Position numbers and translations under genes: made by a program. Positions 1-9,380 of a stretch of 64,000 bases of DNA are shown here, piece after piece. Source of the DNA: Sphingomonas mollis (GTDB lineage: Bacteria > Pseudomonadota > Alphaproteobacteria > Sphingomonadales > Sphingomonadaceae). The notes beneath the pieces are model-generated. The model saw nothing but the letters and a program-made list of their open reading frames with translations. It searched no databases and was not told the DNA's origin. The stretch is taken from contig NZ_JAELXS010000003.1 in assembly GCF_016427505.1 (NCBI RefSeq), forward strand, positions 372,001-436,000, read 5' to 3'. The stretch's first letter is position 1; every line of letters starts with the position of its first letter.

Positions 1-1163
1 GTGAGCGCGGTGTCGCTGCGCGCCTCGGTATCGAGCAGGATCGCGGTGACGACCGCCTTCATGTCACCGCGCACGCCGCTGCCGTTGTCGGCGAACCTGG
101 CGGCGACGCGGCCGACATAGGCGGGCGAGGGATTGGAGGTGACGAGGCGCTGGATCAGTTGCTTCGACACGAAGGGCGGCACGTTGGGATGGGCGAAGAT
201 CGCATCGAGCGCGGTCTTGATCGCCGCCATCCCGCCGCCCGACGCGCTAATGCCGAGGAAGCTGGCGCTGCCCGTCTCGTTGATCGCGGCGTTCATGACC
301 AGCGGCTGGCGGTAACGATCGGGCGTGGTGCTGATATTGGTGGCCAGCGACAGGCCGGTGAAGATGCGGGCGAGGCCGGCGACATCGGCCTGCGTATAGG
401 TGTCGAGCGGGGTCGAGCCGCCCTTCACGCTGCCGTCCATGTTCAATTGATAAAGGCCGAGCGTGAACAACTGCATCAGCTCGCGCGCGTAATTCTCGTC
501 CGGCGCCGCGCCGGTGGTGGCGTTTGCCTTGCGATTGCCGAGGAAGGTGAGGAACGATCCCATCGCCGCGCTGGTGGTGATCGCGTCCATGAGTGTGCGG
601 TAATTGCCGAAGGCGTTGTCGAGCAGCAGATCGACATAGGCGGCGGCCGCGAACTGTTTCCAGTTGAGGTTCACCGTATCGATGCCGACGACCAGCATGT
701 CGAGCAACGCCATGCCGACGCGCTGGCGCAACTGATCCGGCTCGACGATCAGTTGCCGCCACATGGTGGTGTCGAAGCCGGCGGTGTTGTTGATGTTGCC
801 GGCGACATTGTAGCCGTTGGCGACCAGCCAGTCCCAATGCGAGGTCGCGCGGGCCAGGGCGAACTGCGCGGTGATCCACGCTTCGTAGCCCTTGTCGATC
901 ACGTCGGCGATCGACGCCTTCGTCGCACCCATCGTCGATTGCGCGAGGAAGCGGCTGGCCTGTGCGGAGGTCGGGGCGGTACGGACGACGACGACCGGGG
1001 CGGGCGCGGCGGTGGTCGTACCGGCGGTCGGATCGTTGCCGCCCCCGCCACAGGCCGCCAGCAGCAGCGCGGGGGCGAGGACAGCTGCGGCCGGCAATAT
1101 CGTCGCGCCCGGCAAGGCATCGCCGCTGTCGAAACTGGCCGTCGATCCGTGCTGATCGGTCAT
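1..1163 (-). CDS. DUF1800 domain lipoprotein-like protein (partial, C-terminus off the window)
   Basis: 387 codons are visible and the frame is still open at base 1, so the C-terminal part lies off the left edge. The N-terminus has a hydrophobic stretch ending in a lipobox-like LLLAAC with Cys at residue 38, followed by a Gly-rich linker, suggesting an exported lipoprotein, although the n-region lacks positive charges. From about residue 55 the sequence follows the DUF1800 family, including FLAQSTMGAT near the start of the domain, a GNRKAN motif at about residue 209 and ENYARELMQLFTLG just after it. The molecular function of DUF1800 is not known; in many genomes it is next to a DUF1501 gene, which here would be outside the window. 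ATG at 1163 is the first start after the upstream gap. Confidence 0.88.
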   Translation of the reverse strand, partial: MTDQHGSTASFDSGDALPGATILPAAAVLAPALLLAACGGGGNDPTAGTTTAAPAPVVVVRTAPTSAQASRFLAQSTMGATKASIADVIDKGYEAWITAQFALARATSHWDWLVANGYNVAGNINNTAGFDTTMWRQLIVEPDQLRQRVGMALLDMLVVGIDTVNLNWKQFAAAAYVDLLLDNAFGNYRTLMDAITTSAAMGSFLTFLGNRKANATTGAAPDENYARELMQLFTLGLYQLNMDGSVKGGSTPLDTYTQADVAGLARIFTGLSLATNISTTPDRYRQPLVMNAAINETGSASFLGISASGGGMAAIKTALDAIFAHPNVPPFVSKQLIQRLVTSNPSPAYVGRVAARFADNGSGVRGDMKAVVTAILLDTEARSDTAL

Positions 1164-1256
1164 CTGGGGGTCCCCGGCATCGGTACGCCGGCCCCTTCGG
1201 ACCCATGCGGCGATCGCGCCGACCCTAACCGGAGAAGGTTGACAGATCGTTGCGTG

Positions 1257-1496
1257 CTACCATGTGGTCGGCGCATCCGGCGGACCGATGTCGACCACAT
1301 CTTCCGGTGCGACATCCACGATGCCCGGCAGCGCGCGAGCGCGTTCCGCTACCTCGGCGGTCGACCGGCCGGTGATGACGCCGATCTCCGCCAGCCGCTG
1401 GTCGATCCGGAAACCGGCGGTTTCCAGCGACGATGCCACCGCAGCGGCATCGTCGCCCTCGGCCAGCGTCACGACCCAGTTCCTGACGTCGGTCAT
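1257..1496 (-). CDS. Stand-alone inhibitor I9/subtilisin-propeptide-like small protein
   Basis: A 79-residue protein starting MTDVRNWVVTL and ending in PDAPTTW. The layout of short strand, helix, strand, strand, helix and a final PGIVDVAPED strand is what the I9 propeptide fold of subtilases shows, where the last strand normally enters the protease active site. It sits 35 bp downstream of the subtilase on the same strand and is probably co-transcribed. It has no signal peptide. The likely role, inferred, is an intermolecular chaperone or inhibitor of that protease. The protease also carries its own I9-like prodomain, so this would be a second copy acting in trans. Similar small proteins in databases are often labelled hypothetical; the fold call comes from pattern only. 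Confidence 0.7.
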   Translation of the reverse strand: MTDVRNWVVTLAEGDDAAAVASSLETAGFRIDQRLAEIGVITGRSTAEVAERARALPGIVDVAPEDVVDIGPPDAPTTW

Positions 1497-1531
1497 GACC
1501 GTGTTCCTTGTCCAAGGATTCGGGCGGCGGT

Positions 1532-2842
1532 TCAGGCGGGTGCCTGCACCAGACCCGCGCCGACCCGGGAGGGAGGATATGGCAGGCGCCGCGCCGTGGC
1601 AATCAGCCGGTTGCGCAGCGCCAGCCCGCGCAGGCCGGCATTGGTCTGCGCCCACAGTGCCGCGCAGCCCGCGACATGCGGCGTTGCCATGCTGGTGCCG
1701 CTCTTCACACCGTAGCGCGTCGGCCGCGGCACCGAGGAATAGACGTCGCGGCCCGGCCCGGAGATGTCGATCTTCCCAAAGTTCGAGAAGCTGGACGGTG
1801 CCAGATTGGCGTCGAGCGAGGCGACCGACATGATCGTCGGCGAATTGGCGGGCGATCCCGTGTTCGACGCCGCATTGCCCGCCGCGGCGATGATGAGGCA
1901 GCCGGCGTTCAGCGCTGCCTGCCCCGCGGCGGTATAGGCGGCCTGCACCGGCGACTGCGACCCCAGCGACATCGAGATCACCGCGCAGCGATTGGCGATC
2001 GCCCAGTTCATCCCCGCCAGCACGCTGCCCGTCGCGCCCGATCCCGAATTAGACAGCACTTTGCCGACGAAGATCGAGGCACGGTGTGCGATACCGTAGC
2101 GTGGCGTCGATCCCGGCGGCGAGAACGGCCCGCACGACGTGCCGATGCAATGGGTGCCGTGGCTGTGAAGATCCTGCACCGGCTGGCCCACGAAGGTGTT
2201 GGTGGCGAAGCCGCGCCCGACGAAATCGGGATGACCCAGATCCATGCCGGTATCGAGCACCGCGACGCGGATGCCCGCACCGCTGGCAGTGCTCTGCGGC
2301 ACGCGGCAGGCGGCCAGCCCCCATGTCACGCCGAGCGATTCGATGTCGGGATCAGTATCGAACTCCTTCGGACCGCTGCCGCCGCCGCCGCTGCCCAGAT
2401 CGGCGGCGATCACCTCCACCGCCCGGCGGAAACCGCGCAGGTAATCGTCCGCGACGACGTCGCTGAAAACGAAATATTCGGGTTCGACGATGTCGATCGG
2501 ACTGTCGCTCGCGATCTCGTCCTGCACGTTCAGGCTGCTTTCCGCCAGCGCGGGGCCGGACACGATCGCCACGCCGATCTCCGGCAGCACCAGCGCATCG
2601 GCATCGCCGACATCCTGCAGGCCAACCGCCTGATCGGTGAAGTCGCGGGCATCCGCGGTGCGCATCCCCATGCTGCGCAACGTCTCTAACCCTTCCGCCC
2701 CGGCACCTTCCTTGTAGGTGACGATGTAGCGGCCGGTCCGCTGGCTGTCGTCGGGCCGGTCGAGCGCGGCGAGCAGCATCTCGTCGATGCTGCTGGTCAA
2801 TGAATCGCCGGTGCCCACGCCGGAAACGGGTGTCGTCGCCAT
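1532..2842 (-). CDS. S8 family serine peptidase (subtilisin-like)
   Basis: 436 residues. Residues 38-127 look like an I9-type prodomain (GRYIVTYKEG to DIVEPEYFVF). After a Gly-rich linker at 150-157 the catalytic domain shows all three subtilase blocks: Asp197 in VAVLDTGMD, His228 in HSHGTHC and Ser384 in SGTSMATPHVAG, plus the oxyanion Asn in AAAGN near 323. The enzyme should therefore be active. No secretion signal is visible at the N-terminus, so it may be cytoplasmic or exported by another route. ATG at 2842 is chosen over an upstream in-frame start because an AGGAGGG ribosome binding site stands about ten bases before it. The next gene downstream encodes an I9-like protein. Confidence 0.92.
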   Translation of the reverse strand: MATTPVSGVGTGDSLTSSIDEMLLAALDRPDDSQRTGRYIVTYKEGAGAEGLETLRSMGMRTADARDFTDQAVGLQDVGDADALVLPEIGVAIVSGPALAESSLNVQDEIASDSPIDIVEPEYFVFSDVVADDYLRGFRRAVEVIAADLGSGGGGSGPKEFDTDPDIESLGVTWGLAACRVPQSTASGAGIRVAVLDTGMDLGHPDFVGRGFATNTFVGQPVQDLHSHGTHCIGTSCGPFSPPGSTPRYGIAHRASIFVGKVLSNSGSGATGSVLAGMNWAIANRCAVISMSLGSQSPVQAAYTAAGQAALNAGCLIIAAAGNAASNTGSPANSPTIMSVASLDANLAPSSFSNFGKIDISGPGRDVYSSVPRPTRYGVKSGTSMATPHVAGCAALWAQTNAGLRGLALRNRLIATARRLPYPPSRVGAGLVQAPA

Positions 2843-3203
2843 GATCTGATCCCTCCTGTCGATGCCGCGACAGAACAGGCCCGCTTGTCGCGGGTCTTTT
2901 CCGCCCGGCGTTATCATCGTCACGCAACAGTACAGAACGAGGATCAGTAGAGCTGGCAGGATTACAAATATTAACTTCGTAGATCGCTGCTAACCAATCG
3001 ACTCGTCAAGTATTCATATACATTAATTCTGCGAGGAGGGCGATGACTTGTTTGATTATCGGCGGGTCGGAATTGCAAGATGATATGCAGGACCGGGAAA
3101 CCCATTATGCGTCAACGGGTTCCATGGCCGGTATCGGTGGCGGTCCATGCCGGATCGAAATCGCGGCGCCGAACCGGCTGGTCGTGGAGGAGGCGCGGAC
3201 AGC
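2843..3203. other. Intergenic region upstream of the subtilase
   Basis: About 360 bases without a convincing gene. The part from 2950 to 3040 is clearly richer in A+T than its surroundings and probably holds the protease promoter, but I could not fix a -35/-10 pair. A plus-strand reading frame beginning at 3043 behind an AGGAGG was considered and rejected because it runs through the rpsI terminator and into rpsI antisense. Confidence 0.5.
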
Positions 3204-3239
3204 AAAAAGCGCCCTGACGGCAACCCGTCCGGACGCTTT
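3204..3239 (-). terminator. Rho-independent terminator of rplM-rpsI
   Basis: Read on the minus strand the arm AAAGCGTCCGGACGG pairs with CCGTCAGGGCGCTTT across a GTTG loop. This gives a 15-bp stem with one mismatch and one G-T wobble, followed directly by a T run. It lies about 60 bases beyond the rpsI stop codon. Confidence 0.85.
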
Positions 3240-3296
3240 CGGCAGTATAGAGCCACCATCGCCCGCCCCCCGAAGGCGGCAGGCGAAGCGATTCGA

Positions 3297-3848
3297 TCAG
3301 CGCTTCGAGAACTGGAAGCTGCGGCGTGCCTTGGCGCGGCCGTACTTCTTGCGCTCGACGGTGCGGCTGTCGCGGGTCAGGAAGCCGGCGGCCTTCACGG
3401 GGGCGCGCAGGATCGGCTCGTAACGCGTGATCGCCTGGCTGATGCCGTGCTTCACGGCGCCGGCCTGACCCGACAGGCCACCACCCTTGACGGTGCAGAT
3501 GACGTCGTACTGGCCCTCGCGCTCGGCGATGCCGAACACCTGGTTGATGACGAGGCGCAGGGTCGGGCGGGCGAAGTACACTTCCTGATCGCGACCGTTG
3601 ATCGTGATCTTGCCCGAACCCGGCTTCAGCCAGACGCGTGCGACGGCATCCTTACGACGGCCGGTCGCATAGGCGCGGCCGAGGCTGTCGATGATCTGTT
3701 CGCGCAGGGGGGCAGGCTCGCGTGCCGGGCCGCTGTCGCCGACCTGGCCGTTGATCTCGACCGGGGCGGCATCGGGGTTGGCAGCGGCGGCAGCCTGCTG
3801 GCTCAGCGCCGAACCCAGATCGGCGAGGGACTGGCGGTTGTCGGACAT
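3297..3848 (-). CDS. rpsI: 30S ribosomal protein S9 (uS9)
   Basis: 183 residues. The conserved S9 body begins near residue 60 ([18 protein letters not shown]) and ends with the invariant basic tail [17 protein letters not shown], whose last Arg reaches the ribosomal P site in characterised S9 proteins. The first 55 or so residues are an Ala/Pro-rich extension of the kind seen in many alphaproteobacterial S9 proteins. The start codon overlaps the rplM stop (TAATG), so the two are translationally coupled. A strong terminator follows. Confidence 0.97.
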   Translation of the reverse strand: MSDNRQSLADLGSALSQQAAAAANPDAAPVEINGQVGDSGPAREPAPLREQIIDSLGRAYATGRRKDAVARVWLKPGSGKITINGRDQEVYFARPTLRLVINQVFGIAEREGQYDVICTVKGGGLSGQAGAVKHGISQAITRYEPILRAPVKAAGFLTRDSRTVERKKYGRAKARRSFQFSKR

Positions 3849-4327
3849 TATGCGCCCACCTTGTTCTTGCGGCTCATGCCGGCGATGTCGAGAGCCTCGG
3901 GGTTCTGGGCGGTGTGCGGATGCTCGGTGCCCTTGAAGATGCGCAGGTTGCGCATCTGGTCACGGCCGAGGGGACCGCGCGGGATCATGCGCTCGACGGC
4001 CTTTTCCAGCACGCGCTCCGGGAAGCGACCTTCGAGGACCTTGGCGGCGGTGACGCCCTTGATGCCGCCGGCATAACCGGTGTGCTTGTAATAGATCTTC
4101 TTAGCGGCCTTGTTGCCGGTGAAGCGGATCTTGTCGGCATTGATGACAACGACGTTGTCGCCGCAATCGACGTGCGGGGTGAACGACGTCTTGTGCTTGC
4201 CGCGCAGGACGTTGGCGATCACCACGGCGGCGCGACCGACCACCAGGTCGGTGGCGTCAACGATATGCCACTTCTTTTCCACTTCGTGCGGCTTGACCGA
4301 CTTGGTGGTCTTCATGAGCGCCTTCAT
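3848..4327 (-). CDS. rplM: 50S ribosomal protein L13 (uL13)
   Basis: 159 residues covering the full L13 family, with [15 protein letters not shown] near the N-terminus, [16 protein letters not shown] in the middle and [10 protein letters not shown] near 120. First gene of the rplM-rpsI pair. ATG at 4327 is preferred over the in-frame ATG four codons later: an AAAGG element stands eight bases before it, and sphingomonad L13 proteins commonly begin MKALMKT. A promoter-like pair lies about 60 bases upstream. Confidence 0.97.
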   Translation of the reverse strand: MKALMKTTKSVKPHEVEKKWHIVDATDLVVGRAAVVIANVLRGKHKTSFTPHVDCGDNVVVINADKIRFTGNKAAKKIYYKHTGYAGGIKGVTAAKVLEGRFPERVLEKAVERMIPRGPLGRDQMRNLRIFKGTEHPHTAQNPEALDIAGMSRKNKVGA

Positions 4328-4388
4328 GGACGAGACCTTTCAAAACAGTAACGCGCCATTCCTGATGCGGAACGACGCGGACGGGCGG

Positions 4389-4417
4389 CTAATGATGAAG
4401 CGGCGTCAGAAAGTCAA
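4389..4417 (-). promoter_or_regulatory. Candidate sigma-70 promoter of rplM-rpsI
   Basis: On the minus strand TTGACT (4417-4412) is followed after 17 bases by CATTAG (4394-4389). The -35 is a five-of-six match and the -10 is weak. Transcription would begin near 4382, leaving a leader of about 55 bases. The stretch between the ctaA stop and rplM is the only free space for such a promoter. Confidence 0.5.
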
Positions 4418-4446
4418 CATTTCAGCGGCATTCCTGACGGGTATTA

Positions 4447-5490
4447 TCATACCCGAGGCTTGACGACGCCGATGCGGTGGGCCGCGACGACGGTGGCGAT
4501 CAGCAGCAAGGCGGCGTTTGCCTGGTGCGCGACGGCGACGTCGATCAGCACGCCCGTCATCAGCGTGGCGACGCCGAGAAATATCTGGAGCGTGACGAGG
4601 CCGACGACGACGAAGCCGCTGCGCGACCCGCGCCGGGTGGCGCGCACCGCCAGCCAGAACAAAGCGGCGGCGACCGCGAAGGCGAACCAGCGGTGGATGA
4701 ACTGGACGACGACGGGATTGTCGATCGCGTTGCTCCAGCCCGGCGTCAGCATGGTGACGCCGGCGGGAAAGAAACTGTCGCCCATCAGCGGCCAGCTGGC
4801 GAAGGCGTAACCCGCGTCGAGCCCGGCGGTGAAGGCGCCCCAGACGATCTGGACGAACAGCAGGCCGATCGCCAGCGCCGCCGCGCCGCCGAGTCGGGCA
4901 GGAACCGCCAGCCGGTCGCGGTGCAGTTGCATCAGGTCGAGCGCGGTCCAGACGATGCCGGCGAGGATCACCAGCGCGGTGACGAGATGCGCGGCGAGGC
5001 GCAGATGGCTGACGTCGGTGCGTTCCGACAGGCCGGAGGCGACCATCCACCAGCCGATCGCACCCTGAAAACCGCCGAGCGCCAGCAGGGCGACGAGGCG
5101 GGTGCCATATCCCGCCGGAATGCGGCGGCGGATCGCGAACCACAGGAGGGGCAGTGCGAAGGCGAGGCCGATGACCCGGCCGAGCAGGCGATGGGCATAT
5201 TCCCAGAAAAAGATCGCCTTGAACCCGGCCAGCGTCATGCCACGATTGAACGCAGCATATTCGGGTATCTGTTTGTAACGGTCGAATTCCGCTTGCCACG
5301 CCACCTGATTGAGTGGCGGTACGATGCCGCTGATCGGTTGCCAGCGGGTGATCGACAGGCCCGATTCGGTCAGGCGGGTGATGCCGCCGACCACGACCAT
5401 CGCGACGATCAGGGCGGCCACGGCGAACAGCCACCGCGCGACCGCCCGTGGCCGGGCATTGGACATGAAGGCGGCACTGGGCAGAAGCAT
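4447..5490 (-). CDS. ctaA: Heme A synthase (COX15/CtaA)
   Basis: 347 residues with about eight hydrophobic segments. The enzyme oxidises heme O to heme A in the inner membrane for aa3-type cytochrome oxidases. Family markers are GGITRLTESGLSITRWQPI near the N-terminus, WEYAHRLLGR, VSHLRLAAHL, FIHRWFAF and VAHQANA; the histidines in these segments are the expected heme ligands. This is the type-2 form seen in alphaproteobacteria and mitochondria. ATG at 5490 is used; an ATG eight codons later is possible, and neither has a strong ribosome binding site. It lies eight bases after the GAF gene. The stop codon sits in a small hairpin (4438-4455). Confidence 0.95.
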   Translation of the reverse strand: MLLPSAAFMSNARPRAVARWLFAVAALIVAMVVVGGITRLTESGLSITRWQPISGIVPPLNQVAWQAEFDRYKQIPEYAAFNRGMTLAGFKAIFFWEYAHRLLGRVIGLAFALPLLWFAIRRRIPAGYGTRLVALLALGGFQGAIGWWMVASGLSERTDVSHLRLAAHLVTALVILAGIVWTALDLMQLHRDRLAVPARLGGAAALAIGLLFVQIVWGAFTAGLDAGYAFASWPLMGDSFFPAGVTMLTPGWSNAIDNPVVVQFIHRWFAFAVAAALFWLAVRATRRGSRSGFVVVGLVTLQIFLGVATLMTGVLIDVAVAHQANAALLLIATVVAAHRIGVVKPRV

Positions 5491-5498
5491 GACCCTAT

Positions 5499-6257
5499 CT
5501 ACGTACGGCCACCGGTTGCGGCAATGCCGGCCGGGGGGATTTCGGCGGACGCCCGGTCCCGATCGATCTGATCGGCCGGTGCGCTCGACCGCAATTCCTC
5601 GACCATCGCGATGACGCGTTCCAGATGGGCGGTGGCGCCGGTGGCATCGACATGGTCGAGCAGGGCGGAGGCGCGGGCGAGGTGGTCGAGAGCCCTGGCC
5701 AGGATGGCGGCGTCGCTGGCGCCTGCGCTGGTCGCGGCGGCTTCGCGGCGCAGTTCGAACGCGGCCATCGTGCGGCGGGCGAGGGTTTCGAGCATGCGGC
5801 GCTCCTCGTCCTCCAGCCCGGCGCGGGGTTCGACATCGATGATGCACAGCGTGCCGAGACGCGCGCCGTCGCTCGCCCGAAGCGGGGCACCGGCATAGAA
5901 GCGGATGCCGGGTGTCGAGGCGACGCCGGCCATGTGACGGAAGCGATCGTCCTGCGAAGCGTCGTTGACCACGAACACCTCGTCGCTGTGCATTGCGTGC
6001 GCGCAGATCGAATCGGCGATGGGGTCGCCGTCATGCTCCAGGCCCAGCTTCGCCTTGAACCACTGGCGCGATCCGTCGACCAGCGTGATGGTCGAGATCG
6101 GCGCGCCGCTGCTTTCCGCCGCGGCGCGGACGATCGCGTCGAACTGTCGTTCGGGCGGCGTGTCGAGCAGGCGATACGCGTCCAGCGTGGCGAGGCGGAT
6201 CTGTTCACTCACCGTGGTCAAGGCATCACACCCCTTATCGAACGAGTCGTCGATCAC
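5499..6257 (-). CDS. GAF domain-containing protein
   Basis: 252 residues from a GTG at 6257. A single GAF domain fills about residues 20-170, with the pattern RLLDTPPERQFDAIV, ISTITLVDGSRQWFKAKLGL and FYAGAPLRASDGARLGTLC typical of stand-alone GAF sensors near histidine kinases or cyclases. The C-terminal 70 residues look helical and carry no recognisable output domain. The ligand is unknown. The start is uncertain: a TTG at about 6221 has a better spaced AAGGGG before it and would shorten the protein by 12 residues. No partner signalling gene is adjacent. Confidence 0.85.
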   Translation of the reverse strand: MIDDSFDKGCDALTTVSEQIRLATLDAYRLLDTPPERQFDAIVRAAAESSGAPISTITLVDGSRQWFKAKLGLEHDGDPIADSICAHAMHSDEVFVVNDASQDDRFRHMAGVASTPGIRFYAGAPLRASDGARLGTLCIIDVEPRAGLEDEERRMLETLARRTMAAFELRREAAATSAGASDAAILARALDHLARASALLDHVDATGATAHLERVIAMVEELRSSAPADQIDRDRASAEIPPAGIAATGGRT

Positions 6258-6401
6258 GGTGGATAGGCCAATCCCTACCCGGCGCCATTCACCTGTGTTG
6301 CTCGCACGATCGGGCGGAGCATTTCGGCGACCATGATTTAACGGCCATTTAACTGCGATGTGATGTTGTAACCTTTCGCCGGCCGGTTTATATGGCCGTT
6401 C

Positions 6402-6785
6402 GTGACTTATGCACTGCCCTTCTCACGCCGCTTGCCGGGACTCGATCGTCTCGCGATCGCCCTGTCGGGGTTGTGTGTGGTGCATTGTCTGGCGACGACG
6501 GTGCTGCTGGCGCTGATGTCGGCGGCGGGCGGGATGCTGGTCGATCCGATCTTTCACGAAATCGGGTTGTCGCTGGCGATCCTGATGGGCGCGATCGCGC
6601 TGGGGCGCGGAATCATGCAGCATGGATATGCCATGCCGGCGTCGATGGGTGCGTTCGGGCTGGGGATCATGGCCGGGGCTATGCAATTGCCGCATGACTC
6701 GTCGGGCGGCGAAGCGCTGTGGACGATCGTCGGTGTCGGCCTGCTGGCATTCGGCCACGACCTGAACCGCCGGGCCGGTTGCTGA
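6402..6785 (+). CDS. MerC domain-containing membrane protein
   Basis: 127 residues from a GTG at 6402, with about four hydrophobic segments. The LCVVHCLA motif in the first segment matches the paired-cysteine signature of the MerC family of small inner-membrane metal transport proteins. There is no mer operon nearby. Instead a Fur/Zur-type regulator follows 64 bases downstream on the same strand, so a role in zinc or other divalent metal handling is more likely than mercury. No clear ribosome binding site is seen before the GTG. Confidence 0.82.
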   Translation: MTYALPFSRRLPGLDRLAIALSGLCVVHCLATTVLLALMSAAGGMLVDPIFHEIGLSLAILMGAIALGRGIMQHGYAMPASMGAFGLGIMAGAMQLPHDSSGGEALWTIVGVGLLAFGHDLNRRAGC

Positions 6786-6849
6786 CACAGACACGTTCGC
6801 GTGACGGGCATCGCTTGCCGGACAATCGTTCACGCCCTATTTATTAACG

Positions 6850-7311
6850 ATGGCCAACGCCCACCTTCATCATGAGCCGCAAGGCCCCGATCTTCCCGCC
6901 GCCGCGCAGGCGGCCCTGGAAAAGGCGGGCGAACAGTGGACGGCGATGCGAGCCAGCGTGTTCCGGTCGCTCGCGCAGTTCGAAAAGCCGGCCTCCGCCT
7001 ATGACATCGCCGATGCGGTGTCGAAGAGCGAGGGGCGCCGGGTGGCCGCGAACAGCGTGTACCGGATACTCGACCTGTTCGTCGGCGCCAATCTGGCCCG
7101 GCGGGTGGAGAGCGCCAACGCCTATGTCGCGAACACGCACCCGGGATGCCTGCACGACTGCATCTTCCTGGTGTGCGATTCGTGCGGGCAGACGACGCAT
7201 CTGGACGACGACCGCATCACGCGCGGGGTGCGCCATGCGGCCGAGGCGGCGGGATTCGCGCCGGTGCGGCCGGTGATCGAGGTGCGCGGGAAATGCGCCG
7301 ATTGCGATTGA
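6850..7311 (+). CDS. Fur family transcriptional regulator, Zur-like
   Basis: 153 residues. The N-terminal winged helix (about 25-95) contains QWTAMRASVFRSLAQFEKPASAYDI and AANSVYRILDLFVGANL. The C-terminal half holds the metal sites: HPGCLHDCIFLVCDSCGQ and a final CADC, giving the two CxxC pairs of the structural zinc site. These features fit the Zur branch better than iron-sensing Fur, but the subtype is an inference. It follows the MerC-like gene and precedes dxs by 43 bases. A partly dyad ATGTTGTAAC sequence before the MerC gene could be its operator. Confidence 0.88.
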   Translation: MANAHLHHEPQGPDLPAAAQAALEKAGEQWTAMRASVFRSLAQFEKPASAYDIADAVSKSEGRRVAANSVYRILDLFVGANLARRVESANAYVANTHPGCLHDCIFLVCDSCGQTTHLDDDRITRGVRHAAEAAGFAPVRPVIEVRGKCADCD

Positions 7312-7354
7312 TCGGGCAATCGACACTATCGCGGTGTGGTAGTAAGCCCGTCCA

Positions 7355-9280
7355 ATGGTTGATCTTCCCCTAACGCCGCTGCTCGATACCGTTGATACGC
7401 CCGACGCGCTTCGCCAGCTGAAGCCCGAACAACTGCGGCAGCTGGCCGATGAACTCCGCGCCGAGACGATTTCGGCGGTCGGCACCACCGGCGGTCATCT
7501 GGGATCGGGTCTCGGCGTGGTCGAACTGACCACTGCGATCCATTACGTGTTCGATACGCCGCGCGACCGGCTGATCTGGGATGTCGGCCATCAATGTTAT
7601 CCGCACAAGATCCTGACCGGGCGGCGCGATCGTATCCGGACGCTGCGGCAGGGCGGTGGCCTGTCGGGTTTCACCAAGCGTAGCGAGAGCGAATACGACC
7701 CGTTCGGGGCGGCGCATTCGTCGACCTCGATCTCGGCGGCGCTGGGTTTCGCGATCGCCAACAAGCTGGCCGGCACGCCGGGCAAGGGCATCGCGGTGAT
7801 CGGCGACGGCGCGATGTCGGCGGGCATGGCGTATGAGGCGATGAACAACGCCGAACACGCGGGCAACCGGCTGGTCGTGATACTGAACGACAACGACATG
7901 TCGATCGCGCCGCCGGTGGGTGGCCTGTCCGCCTATCTGTCGCGAATCGTGACGAGCCGCGAATTCCTGAGCGTGCGCGAGATGATGAAGAAGCTGGCGC
8001 GCAAATTGCCGCGGCCCTTCCACACCGCCGCGCGCAAGACCGACGAGTTCGCGCGCGGGATGACGATGGGCGGCACGTTGTTCGAGGAGCTGGGATTCTA
8101 TTATGTCGGGCCGATCGACGGGCATAATCTCGACCATCTGATCCCGGTGCTGGAAAATGTGCGGGATGCCGAGGAAGGGCCCATTCTGGTCCATGTCGTG
8201 ACGAAAAAGGGCAAGGGATACGCCCCGGCCGAGGCGGCGGCGGACAAATATCACGGCGTCCAGAAGTTCGACGTCATCACCGGTACGCAGGCCAAGGCGC
8301 CGCCGGGACCGCCGCAGTACCAGAACGTGTTCGGGCAGGCGCTGTGCGACGAGGCGGCGAAGGATGACCGTATCTGCGCGATCACGGCGGCAATGCCGTC
8401 GGGCACCGGGCTGGACAAGTTCGCGGCGGCCTATCCCGACCGGTTCTTTGACGTGGGCATCGCCGAACAGCATGGCGTGACCTTTGCCGCCGGGCTGGCG
8501 GCGCAGGGGATGCGGCCGTTCTGCGCGATCTATTCGACGTTCCTGCAACGAGCCTACGATCAGGTCGTGCATGACGTGGCGATCCAGAATCTGCCGGTGC
8601 GCTTCGCGATCGATCGCGCCGGGCTGGTCGGAGCGGACGGCGCGACGCATGCCGGGTCGTTCGACGTCACCTATCTGGCGACGTTGCCGAATTTCGTGGT
8701 GATGGCCGCCGCCGACGAGGCGGAACTGGTGCACATGACGCACACCTGTGCGCAGCATGACAGCGGGCCGATCGCGGTGCGCTATCCGCGCGGCAACGGC
8801 ACCGGCGTCGACCTGCCCGCCGCGCCCGAATTGCTGGAGATCGGCAAGGGGCGGATGGTGCGCGAGGGCAAGACGGTGGCGATCCTGTCGCTCGGCACCC
8901 GCCTGACCGAGGCGTTGAAGGCGGCCGACCAGCTGGAGGCCAAGGGCCTGTCGACCAGCGTCGCCGATTTGCGCTTCGCCAAGCCGCTGGACGAGGCGCT
9001 GATCCGCCGCCTGCTGACGACGCACGAGGTCGCGGTGACGATCGAGGAAGGCGCGGTCGGTGGGTTCGGTGCGCATGTGCTGACGCTGGCGTCGGACGAG
9101 GGGCTGACCGATGGCGGGCTGAAGATCCGGACGATGCGGTTGCCCGACACGTTCCAGGATCAGGACAAGCCGGACGTACAATATGCGCAGGCCGGGCTGG
9201 ATGCGGATGCGATCGTGACGACGGTGCTGACGGCGTTGCGGCACAACAGCGCGTCGGTGCCGGAGGGCGCGCGGGCCTGA
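7355..9280 (+). CDS. dxs: 1-deoxy-D-xylulose-5-phosphate synthase
   Basis: 641 residues, the normal length. This thiamine diphosphate enzyme condenses pyruvate and glyceraldehyde 3-phosphate in the first step of the non-mevalonate isoprenoid pathway. The cofactor-binding GDGAMSAG is at 150-157, HSSTSIS at 121-127, the catalytic Glu lies in [12 protein letters not shown], and [18 protein letters not shown] is near residue 420. The end of the gene faces the convergent amidohydrolase gene across a palindrome-containing spacer. Confidence 0.98.
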   Translation: MVDLPLTPLLDTVDTPDALRQLKPEQLRQLADELRAETISAVGTTGGHLGSGLGVVELTTAIHYVFDTPRDRLIWDVGHQCYPHKILTGRRDRIRTLRQGGGLSGFTKRSESEYDPFGAAHSSTSISAALGFAIANKLAGTPGKGIAVIGDGAMSAGMAYEAMNNAEHAGNRLVVILNDNDMSIAPPVGGLSAYLSRIVTSREFLSVREMMKKLARKLPRPFHTAARKTDEFARGMTMGGTLFEELGFYYVGPIDGHNLDHLIPVLENVRDAEEGPILVHVVTKKGKGYAPAEAAADKYHGVQKFDVITGTQAKAPPGPPQYQNVFGQALCDEAAKDDRICAITAAMPSGTGLDKFAAAYPDRFFDVGIAEQHGVTFAAGLAAQGMRPFCAIYSTFLQRAYDQVVHDVAIQNLPVRFAIDRAGLVGADGATHAGSFDVTYLATLPNFVVMAAADEAELVHMTHTCAQHDSGPIAVRYPRGNGTGVDLPAAPELLEIGKGRMVREGKTVAILSLGTRLTEALKAADQLEAKGLSTSVADLRFAKPLDEALIRRLLTTHEVAVTIEEGAVGGFGAHVLTLASDEGLTDGGLKIRTMRLPDTFQDQDKPDVQYAQAGLDADAIVTTVLTALRHNSASVPEGARA

Positions 9281-9380
9281 GGATGTGATGGGGGTGGGTG
9301 AGCGTGGCTGATCGGTTCGGTCGTCCGCGATCTGTCACTGCTGAACCTCGCCCGTTTCTTAATCCGTTTTGCCTATCCGC

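Noticed and set aside
247..1206. A 319-codon minus-strand frame overlapping the DUF1800 gene
   Set aside because: It is out of frame with the DUF1800 protein, which continues beyond base 1; its product is Arg/His-rich without motifs.
159..1715. A 518-codon plus-strand frame over the left end
   Set aside because: The minus strand carries DUF1800, the I9-like protein and the subtilase with clear motifs; the plus frame is low-complexity Arg/Gly-rich.
3043..3423. A plus-strand frame of 126 codons behind an AGGAGG and an A+T-rich stretch
   Set aside because: Despite the good ribosome binding site it reads through the rpsI terminator stem and into rpsI antisense, and the product resembles no known protein.
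7370..9244. A 624-codon minus-strand frame opposite dxs
   Set aside because: dxs is complete on the plus strand with all thiamine diphosphate motifs; the opposite frame has none.
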